From JABDPF01 sp036351575 (lineage in GTDB: Bacteria; Pseudomonadota; Gammaproteobacteria; Xanthomonadales; SZUA-36): DNA of 11,685 nucleotides. Location of the stretch: contig JAZBPJ010000098.1 of the NCBI GenBank assembly GCA_036351575.1, positions 1 through 11,685 on the forward strand, in the 5' to 3' direction. The position numbers were made by a program, and so were the translations under genes. Positions 6,368 through 11,685 of the stretch are shown here, piece after piece. Position 1 is the stretch's first letter. Each line of letters opens with the position of its first letter. The notes under the pieces are model-generated. The model made no database searches. It was not told where the DNA came from and saw only the letters and a list, made by a program, of their open reading frames with translations.

Positions 6368-6979
6368 GTGCTGTTGCTCTCACTCCTCATGCTTTTCGTT
6401 GGACCGTTGCTGTTCGTCTGGTTCAGCGGTTCCCATAAAATCGCTCAAACCGTCGATCGAATCATCGTGATCGTGCTGATCGCGATGGTCGTTCTGCTGC
6501 TGGTGCCGGAAATCATCGAACCGCTCGGTTACTGGGCCGTGGGCCTGCTGCTGTTCGGTTACCTGCTGCCGGGCCTGCTGGAGAAACTGGTCAACCGCGC
6601 GGCCGAGACGATGCACCTGTTCAGCCTGTACATCGCGCTGGCGGGTCTGCTGCTCCATGCGGCGCTGGACGGCGCCGGGCTTGCCGGCAGTGAAATCCGC
6701 CCGAACCTCGGCCTGGCCGGGGCCATCATCCTGCACCGCTTCGGGGTCGGCATGATGCTGTGGATGATCATCCAGCCCGTTTACGGGCAGCGCGCGGCCT
6801 GGGCGACCCTGCTTGCAATGGCGGCCGCCACGGTACTGGGGTTCGAGTTCTCGGAGCGCCTGCTGCCGCTGACCGGAGACCGCTTCATCGCCGGCATGCA
6901 GGCCGTCATCATCGGCACCATCATCCACAGCCTGGTGCACCGGGGCCACGTGCACCAGCACCGTCGCGACGCAGACTGA
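6368..6979 (+). CDS. ZIP-like multi-pass inner-membrane protein
   Basis: From the GTG at 6368 this is a 203-residue protein with about seven hydrophobic helices (roughly 1-18, 31-50, 54-71, 82-100, 114-138, 143-159, 173-190). The helix pair LLLHAALDG (H97, D101) and ILHRFGVGM (H123) recalls the two metal-binding histidine motifs of ZIP transporters. The second motif, however, lacks the usual Pro-Glu. The tail 187-198 is histidine-rich (HSLVHRGHVHQH), which fits a metal-handling role. GGGA at 6355-6358 lies 9 bases before the GTG, and the predicted promoter at 6324-6332 rules out much earlier starts. The frame is open back to 6254, and an ATG at 6389 is another option. It may be a divergent ZIP relative or an unrelated membrane protein; substrate unknown. 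Confidence 0.65.
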   Translation: MLLLSLLMLFVGPLLFVWFSGSHKIAQTVDRIIVIVLIAMVVLLLVPEIIEPLGYWAVGLLLFGYLLPGLLEKLVNRAAETMHLFSLYIALAGLLLHAALDGAGLAGSEIRPNLGLAGAIILHRFGVGMMLWMIIQPVYGQRAAWATLLAMAAATVLGFEFSERLLPLTGDRFIAGMQAVIIGTIIHSLVHRGHVHQHRRDAD

Positions 6980-6993
6980 GCGGGTACTCGGCG

Positions 6994-7962
6994 TTACCAG
7001 GCGTCCACGCCATAGCGCGCCCGCAGTGCCGCATCGCGCACCCGTTCGCGTTCCTCGGCGGTTCGAATGTGCGCCATGAAAGCTTTCACGGCGGACGATG
7101 GTGCATTGCTCGCATCGCGAACGAAACCGTAATTGAGTCGCAACCATGCGAGGTTCAGACGCACCAGCTGCAGGCGGCCGTTCTCCAGCCAGGGCTCGGC
7201 GACCGACAGCGGCGCCATGCCGACGATGTCGTTTTCCATCACGAGCCGGAGCGAGGTGGAAAGCGAAGAGGCCACGATCTTGGGGATGAAATTGGCGCTG
7301 GCCTCGTCGAAATCACCGGCTGCGAGGGGTCCTGGGCCGAACCGTTGCGCGGCGCGCTGCGGAATCTGGCTGCAGGCCCAGGGCCAGGCGAGCACTTCTT
7401 CCAGGGAAGGCTGGGGCGACTGCGCCAGCGGGTGACCTGCGCGCACAACCGCAAACACTTGCCGGTCGTTGAGCAGTTCGCGGTGAAGTTCGAACGACGT
7501 GCTCGCCGCGCTGAGTTCGATGACAGCCAGTTCACAGATTTCCTTTTCGAGCAGCTGGATGCCGCGGCTCCAGTCGGCGACTTCCATGTTGATCTGCATG
7601 TCGGGCCACTCGCGCATCAGCGCGCTCAGAGCGCGAGGCACCGTCAGCTCGGCCGGGTAGTGACCGCAGACCACGGACAGCGTGCGTTTGGCGCGGCCCT
7701 CGAGTTCGGCCAGGTCGGTTTCCAGCTCAGAGGCGAGCAGCGTGACCTCGCGGGCGTGCTGTAAAACGCGGCGGCCGGCTTCGGTCGGTTCCACCCGGTT
7801 GCGTGAGCGGTCGAACAGGGTAACTCCGAGCCGCTTTTCCGCCGCGAGCACGCTTCGGCTCAATGCCGGCTGGCTGATGCCCAGCGCCTCCGCGGCGCGA
7901 CCGTAATGGCGGTGACGATCGAGAGCAAAAAGGTATTCCAGGTGCCTGTGCGAGAGTTTCAT
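6994..7962 (-). CDS. LysR-family transcriptional regulator
   Basis: A 322-residue LysR-type regulator. The winged helix-turn-helix lies at about residues 5-62 (HLEYLFALDR, then GRAAEALGISQPALSRSV). A linker helix and a two-lobed periplasmic-binding-protein-like effector domain follow from about 92 to 300. LysR proteins usually repress themselves and activate a divergent target when they bind a small effector. Here the divergent neighbours are two arylsulfatases, so sulfatase control is the natural guess; the effector is unknown. The ATG at 7962-7960 has no Shine-Dalgarno, and a GATAAT -10-like element lies only 8 bases upstream (7976-7971), so the message may be leaderless. Its stop converges with the ZIP-like gene, 14 bases away. 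Confidence 0.9.
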   Translation of the reverse strand: MKLSHRHLEYLFALDRHRHYGRAAEALGISQPALSRSVLAAEKRLGVTLFDRSRNRVEPTEAGRRVLQHAREVTLLASELETDLAELEGRAKRTLSVVCGHYPAELTVPRALSALMREWPDMQINMEVADWSRGIQLLEKEICELAVIELSAASTSFELHRELLNDRQVFAVVRAGHPLAQSPQPSLEEVLAWPWACSQIPQRAAQRFGPGPLAAGDFDEASANFIPKIVASSLSTSLRLVMENDIVGMAPLSVAEPWLENGRLQLVRLNLAWLRLNYGFVRDASNAPSSAVKAFMAHIRTAEERERVRDAALRARYGVDAW

Positions 7963-7970
7963 GCAGGAAT

Positions 7971-8023
7971 ATTATCAATTGATGCATTTCTATGCATTGA
8001 TTACATCGTGTTCGAGGCATAAA
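7971..8023. promoter_or_regulatory. LysR/arylsulfatase divergent control region
   Basis: A perfect inverted repeat, ATGCAT (7982-7987) and ATGCAT (7992-7997), is separated by TTCT and flanked on both sides by ATTGAT or its close variant. It sits directly upstream of a possible promoter for the first sulfatase: TTGATT (7997-8002) and CATAAA (8018-8023), with a short 15-base spacer. On the other strand a GATAAT element (7976-7971) faces the LysR gene. This is a typical place for a LysR-type operator, but the exact T-N11-A rule is not met by the palindrome, and the assignment is inferred. Confidence 0.45.
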
Positions 8024-8120
8024 CTTTTGGGTCGGCCGCTCTTCTGGCGAGCGGTGACTGCAAAGGAAATGCCAGCCGATTGGCTGCACTGCCAGAACCA
8101 TACCTACTGGAGAGAAATTC

Positions 8121-9704
8121 ATGCGATTCTTAAAGAGCTTTAGATTGCTCGCCTGCGCAGTGGCGGGGGTGCTCGCTGCGCCCGCGGCACTGGCGCAAGA
8201 CAAGCCCAATATCCTCGTCATCTGGGGCGACGATGTCGGTTTGTCGAATATCAGTTACAACACAAATGGCATGATGGGCTACGAGACGCCCAATATCGAC
8301 CGCATCGGTGAAGAAGGCATGGCTTTCACCGATTATTACGGTGAACAGAGCTGCACCGCAGGCCGTTCGTCCTTCATCATGGGGCAGAGCGTGTTCCGCA
8401 CCGGCCTCAGCAAGGTCGGCCTTCCGGGCGCGAAAGAAGGCATGCAGGAAGAGGATCCGACCATCGCGGTGGTGCTGAAAGACCTCGGTTACATGACCGG
8501 GCAGTTCGGCAAGAATCACCTGGGCGATCGCGACGAGCACCTGCCGAGCAACCACGGCTTCGACGAATTCTTTGGCAACCTGTATCACCTGAACGCCGAG
8601 GAAGAGCCGGAAAACGAGGATTACCCTGCTGACATGGTCACGGCAGACGGCCAGACCTTTCGGCAGAAGTTCGGACCCCGGGGTGTCATCAAGTCCAGCG
8701 CCGACGGCGCGATCGAGGACACCGGCCCGCTGACGAAAAAGCGCATGGAATCCGTTGACGACGAGACCGCCGCCGCCGCCCTGGACTTTATCGAGCGCGC
8801 CGAGAAAGCGGACAAACCCTGGTTCGTCTGGTGGAGCGGCACGCGCATGCACTTCCGCACCCACGTCAGCGACGAGCGCATGGCCTGGTGCAAGGAGCAA
8901 TACCCGAACGCGGACGAGTACAGCTGCGGCATGGTCGAGCACGACATGCATATCGGCCTGTTTTTGGAAAAGCTGGATGAGCTGGGCATCGCCGATGACA
9001 CGATCGTCTTTTACTCCACGGACAACGGCCCGCACATGAACACCTGGCCGGACGCGGCGATGACGCCGTTCCGCGGCGAGAAGAACACCAACTGGGAAGG
9101 CGGCTGGCGCGTGCCGGCCTTCGTGCGCTGGCCCGGTAAAATCCCGGCCGGTGAGGTCACCAACGAGATCGTGCATCACATGGACTGGCTGCCGACCTTC
9201 GCCGCCGCCGCGGGCAAGGACGACATCAAGGAAGACCTGATGGACGGCTATCGCTCCAGCGCGCTGGGCCGCAAGTACAAGGTCCACCTGGACGGCTACA
9301 ACATCCTGCCGCTGCTGACCGGCGAGACGGAAGAGTCTCCGCGCCACGAGATTTTTTACTTCTCGGACGACGGTGACCTGACCGCCCTGCGTTACGACGA
9401 CTGGAAACTGATCTTCATGGAGCAGCGGGTCGAGGGCACGCTGCAGGCATGGGCCGAGCCCTTCGTTCCGCTGCGGATTCCGCTGATCTTCAATCTCCGG
9501 CGCGATCCCTACGAGCGTGCGCAGCTGACGTCGAACACCTACTATGACTGGCTGCTGGACCGCGCCTACCTGCTGGTGCCGGCACAGACTTACGTGGGCC
9601 GCTTCCTGGCCACGTTCAAGGAATTCCCGCCGCGCCAGAAGGCGGCCAGTTTCTCGCTGGAAAAGGTGATGGAAACGCTGGCTGAAGGTTCGGGATCACA
9701 GTAA
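8121..9704 (+). CDS. Exported arylsulfatase (first of tandem pair)
   Basis: A 527-residue sulfatase that would hydrolyse a sulfate ester in the periplasm; the natural substrate is unknown. Residues 1-25 form a signal peptide ending PAALA. Mature sequence begins DKPNILVIWGDD, with metal ligands D37 and D38. The formylglycine site is C78 in SCTAGR (C-x-A-x-R type), with R82. Further active-site elements are K131-N132-H133, H244 in TRMHF, D301-N302 in STDNG, and K321. The C-terminal subdomain includes FNLRRDPYE. Compared with its downstream paralogue it carries a longer segment at about 250-272 with two extra cysteines (C257, C269). GGAGAG (8109-8114) precedes the ATG. Activity requires a maturase to convert C78, and none is encoded in this window. 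The divergent LysR gene probably controls it. Confidence 0.95.
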   Translation: MRFLKSFRLLACAVAGVLAAPAALAQDKPNILVIWGDDVGLSNISYNTNGMMGYETPNIDRIGEEGMAFTDYYGEQSCTAGRSSFIMGQSVFRTGLSKVGLPGAKEGMQEEDPTIAVVLKDLGYMTGQFGKNHLGDRDEHLPSNHGFDEFFGNLYHLNAEEEPENEDYPADMVTADGQTFRQKFGPRGVIKSSADGAIEDTGPLTKKRMESVDDETAAAALDFIERAEKADKPWFVWWSGTRMHFRTHVSDERMAWCKEQYPNADEYSCGMVEHDMHIGLFLEKLDELGIADDTIVFYSTDNGPHMNTWPDAAMTPFRGEKNTNWEGGWRVPAFVRWPGKIPAGEVTNEIVHHMDWLPTFAAAAGKDDIKEDLMDGYRSSALGRKYKVHLDGYNILPLLTGETEESPRHEIFYFSDDGDLTALRYDDWKLIFMEQRVEGTLQAWAEPFVPLRIPLIFNLRRDPYERAQLTSNTYYDWLLDRAYLLVPAQTYVGRFLATFKEFPPRQKAASFSLEKVMETLAEGSGSQ

Positions 9705-9729
9705 ACGCAATTCGTTGTGATCAATACAA

Positions 9730-9759
9730 CCGGGGCCCAGGTGGCCCCGGCTTTTTTTT
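9730..9759 (+). terminator. Rho-independent terminator between the two sulfatases
   Basis: CCGGGGCC (9730-9737) pairs with GGCCCCGG (9743-9750) around a 5-base loop, followed by C and eight T (9752-9759). This strong terminator starts 25 bases after the first sulfatase stop, so the two paralogues are unlikely to be a simple operon. Confidence 0.9.
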
Positions 9760-9796
9760 GCTTTACGAAAGTTTCACGCACGCAGGGTCGTTACTG

Positions 9797-9831
9797 TGGT
9801 TAAATTTACGAGATGGCACCCTTGCCATTTC
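9797..9831 (+). promoter_or_regulatory. Possible promoter and palindromic leader element of the second sulfatase
   Basis: TGG-TTAAAT (9797-9805) resembles an extended -10; no convincing -35 is seen. Just downstream, GAGATGGCA (9810-9818) and TGCCATTTC (9823-9831) form an inverted repeat with one G-T wobble and a CCCT loop. It ends 9 bases before the ribosome site at 9841. It could be an operator or a leader hairpin. The rest of the 9705-9855 gap holds only the terminator. Confidence 0.35.
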
Positions 9832-9855
9832 GAATCATGCAAAGGGAGTTCTGCG

Positions 9856-11379
9856 ATGAAGCTTACGTTTTTGCGGGCCATTCCGGCCCTGTTACTGCTC
9901 CTGATACTGCCGCAGGCGGCATTGTCGGCGGACAAACCCAATATCCTTGTCATCTGGGGCGACGACGTCGGCCAGGAAAACATCAGCGCCTACCACCGTG
10001 GAATGATGGGCGGCAGCACGCCGAACATCGACCGTATCGCGAACGAAGGCGCGCTCTTCACCGATGCATACGCGCAGCAAAGCTGCACGGCCGGCCGTGC
10101 AGCCTTCGTGCTGGGCCAGCACCCGTTTCGTACCGGTTTGCTGACGATCGGCATGCCGGGCGCGGAGCAGGGAATCCAGGACAAGGACCCGACCATCGCG
10201 GAGCTTCTCAAGAACCACGGTTACGTCTCCGGCCAGTTCGGCAAGAACCACCTCGGTGACCGCGACGAGCACCTGCCGACGAACCATGGCTTCGACGAGT
10301 TCTTCGGAAATCTCTATCACCTGAACGCGGAAGAGGAGCCGGAGAGCCAGTTCTACCCGAAGGATCCCGAGTTCCACAAGAAATTCGGCCCGCGCGGTGT
10401 GCTCCATACCTATGCCGACGGTCGCGTTGAGGACACCGGTCCGCTGACCAAGAAGCGCATGGAAACCGTCGATTCCGAGATCCTGGCCGCCAGCCTGGAC
10501 TTCATCGACCGTGCGCATGCAGCCGACAAGCCGTTTTTCGTCTGGCACAACACGACCCGCATGCACGTCTGGACCCACCTCAGTGAGAAGTACAAGGACA
10601 AGTCCGGTTACGGGCTTTATGCGGATGGCATGATGGAGCTCGACGACACGGTCGGCGCCCTGCTGGACAAGTTGGAAGAACTCGGCATCGCCGACAATAC
10701 CATCGTCGTTTTCAGCACCGACAATGGCGCCGAGAAGTTCACCTGGCCCGACGGAGGCACGACACCGTTCCGGGGCGAGAAGGGGACGACCTGGGAAGGC
10801 GGTTTTCGCGTTCCGCAGATGGCGCGGTGGCCCGGAAAGATACCGGCGGGCACGGTCGTGAACGATATTTTCTCGCACGAGGACTGGATGCCGACCCTGC
10901 TGGCGGCAGCCGGGGAGCCCGACGTGAAAGAAAAGCTGCTCAAGGGACACCGGGCGGCTGGCAAAACCTTCAAGGCGCACCTCGATGGATACGACCAGAC
11001 AGACGCGCTGACCGGAAAAGGTCCCGGCAAACGCAACGAGATTTTTTACTTCGACGCGGCCGGTAACATGAATGCCGTGCGCTGGAAGGACTGGAAGGCT
11101 CATTTCACCATCATGGAAGGCAATATCGCCGAGGCCTATCGCAAGACGCCGAGCTGGCCCTTGATCATCAACCTGCGCATGGATCCTTACGAGGTCAGCC
11201 CGGATTCGGCCATGTACGTTCGTGACTTCTACGCTGAGACGATGTTCATGTTCGTTCCGGCGCAGGCGATCGTTGGGCAGTTCCTGGCGACGTTCAAGGA
11301 CTTCCCGCCGACGCGCGGCGATTCGCTGAGCATCGACGCGGTTCTGGACCAGATGATGTCAGCGCAGAGCCGACAGTAA
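9856..11379 (+). CDS. Exported arylsulfatase (second of tandem pair)
   Basis: A 507-residue sulfatase, clearly a paralogue of the upstream gene; long identical blocks include KNHLGDRDEHLP and NHGFDEFFGNLYHLNAEEEP. Residues 1-25 form the signal peptide (cleavage after ALSA). Active-site elements are D36-D37, formylglycine C77 in SCTAGR with R81, K130-N131-H132, H237 in TRMH, D289-N290 in STDNG, and K309. It lacks the extra cysteine-containing segment of the first copy (here about 243-259). AAAGGGAG (9841-9848) fixes the ATG at 9856, although the frame is open to a GTG at 9796. A terminator upstream and another downstream imply its own transcript. The substrate is unknown, and differences near the C-terminal subdomain suggest it may not be the same as that of the first enzyme. 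Confidence 0.95.
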   Translation: MKLTFLRAIPALLLLLILPQAALSADKPNILVIWGDDVGQENISAYHRGMMGGSTPNIDRIANEGALFTDAYAQQSCTAGRAAFVLGQHPFRTGLLTIGMPGAEQGIQDKDPTIAELLKNHGYVSGQFGKNHLGDRDEHLPTNHGFDEFFGNLYHLNAEEEPESQFYPKDPEFHKKFGPRGVLHTYADGRVEDTGPLTKKRMETVDSEILAASLDFIDRAHAADKPFFVWHNTTRMHVWTHLSEKYKDKSGYGLYADGMMELDDTVGALLDKLEELGIADNTIVVFSTDNGAEKFTWPDGGTTPFRGEKGTTWEGGFRVPQMARWPGKIPAGTVVNDIFSHEDWMPTLLAAAGEPDVKEKLLKGHRAAGKTFKAHLDGYDQTDALTGKGPGKRNEIFYFDAAGNMNAVRWKDWKAHFTIMEGNIAEAYRKTPSWPLIINLRMDPYEVSPDSAMYVRDFYAETMFMFVPAQAIVGQFLATFKDFPPTRGDSLSIDAVLDQMMSAQSRQ

Positions 11380-11383
11380 TCAC

Positions 11384-11414
11384 CACTCTCGTGATGGTCT
11401 CATCGCGAGTGATG
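11384..11414 (+). repeat. Imperfect inverted repeat after the second sulfatase
   Basis: CACTC (11384-11388) can pair with GAGTG, and GATG (11393-11396) with CATC, giving an interrupted hairpin between the stop codon and the terminator. It is weaker than the terminator that follows and may simply extend the 3' end structure. Confidence 0.35.
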
Positions 11415-11420
11415 TAAATG

Positions 11421-11452
11421 AAGGCCGGGGCCGTAGAAGCCCCGGCCTTTTT
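11421..11452 (+). terminator. Rho-independent terminator after the second sulfatase
   Basis: AAGGCCGGGGC (11421-11431) pairs perfectly with GCCCCGGCCTT (11439-11449) around a 7-base loop, ending in five T (11448-11452). It separates the sulfatase unit from the MoxR gene. Confidence 0.9.
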
Positions 11453-11490
11453 GATAACATCAGACCGAAAGGATTCCGGAGGTTTATGTA

Positions 11491-11685
11491 ATGAGCGTTC
11501 TCGACGCGATTCAAGACCTGGAGCGCCGCATGTCGGCGTCCATCATCGGCCAGGAAGACGTCGTACGACAGTTGGTCATCGGCCTGCTGGCGAACGGCAA
11601 CGTTTTGATGGAGGGTCTGCCGGGGCTGGCCAAGACGAGAGCGGTCAAGGGCATGGCGAAGAACATGCAGGCCGACTTCTCGCGC
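11491..11685 (+). CDS. MoxR-family AAA+ ATPase (partial, N-terminus only)
   Basis: The first 65 codons of a MoxR-type AAA+ ATPase; the rest lies beyond the window. MoxR proteins act as cytoplasmic chaperone-like ATPases and usually work with downstream DUF58 and von Willebrand factor A proteins. Visible are the family segment IIGQEDVVRQLVIGLLANGN (18-37) and the Walker A motif GLPGLAKT (42-49, K48). CGGAGG at 11477-11482 lies 8 bases before the ATG at 11491. An ATG-TAA start-stop pair (11486-11491) overlaps this start. The gene is preceded by a terminator, so it is probably transcribed from its own promoter in 11453-11485. MoxR clusters occur near sulfatase genes in some proteobacteria, but a functional link here is inference. 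Confidence 0.92.
   Translation, partial: MSVLDAIQDLERRMSASIIGQEDVVRQLVIGLLANGNVLMEGLPGLAKTRAVKGMAKNMQADFSR

Noticed and set aside
8130..9347. Long open frame (405 codons) antisense to the first sulfatase
   Set aside because: It mirrors the coding strand of a secure sulfatase gene. A similar antisense frame appears opposite the second sulfatase, as expected from GC-rich codon bias. It has no recognisable domain.
9796..9855. 20-codon N-terminal extension of the second sulfatase
   Set aside because: It would place charged residues before the signal peptide and ignore the good ribosome site at 9841-9848. The ATG at 9856 gives a normal signal peptide.
9892..11103. Long open frame (403 codons) antisense to the second sulfatase
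   Set aside because: Shadow of the real gene; it resembles the antisense frame of the first copy only because the sense genes are paralogues.

Overview
This window is GC-rich bacterial chromosome, densely packed on both strands. It most likely comes from a gammaproteobacterium, possibly a marine or Chromatiales/Woeseia-like lineage. The evidence is a PepQ-type proline dipeptidase, DksA, an OmpA/OprF-like porin with a proline-rich hinge and calcium-type repeat, SufE, proteobacterial CysS, and palindromic REP-like repeats between genes. The genus cannot be fixed from sequence reading alone.

Layout. (1) 1-211: 5' part of yidD on the minus strand, divergent from dksA (405-833, plus), which has a long, possibly structured leader. 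(2) 1027-2100: an outer-membrane OmpA-family protein with its own terminator. (3) 2240-4056, minus strand: cysS followed 2 nt later by sufE, two genes that both handle cysteine. (4) 4286-5611: pepQ, divergent from cysS. (5) 5650-6979: a DUF1232/YkvA-like gene (minus) and a ZIP-like membrane protein gene (plus), sharing a compact divergent promoter built on an inverted repeat. (6) 6994-11379: a LysR regulator (minus) facing two tandem, paralogous, exported arylsulfatases (plus), each with its own terminator. (7) 11491-end: the first 65 codons of a MoxR-family AAA+ ATPase.

How the genes fit together. The left half is housekeeping: membrane insertion, stringent response, envelope, cysteine charging, Fe-S sulfur transfer and peptide turnover. 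The right half looks accessory. It is a regulator-plus-sulfatase module that probably releases sulfate from organic sulfate esters in the periplasm. No sulfatase-maturation gene (FGE or anSME) is visible here, so that activity must be encoded elsewhere. I see no mobile element, CRISPR array, tRNA or rRNA. The most interesting non-coding signals are the covarying REP-like pair, the mutually exclusive folds in the dksA leader, and the palindromic divergent promoters at 6308-6332 and 7971-8023.
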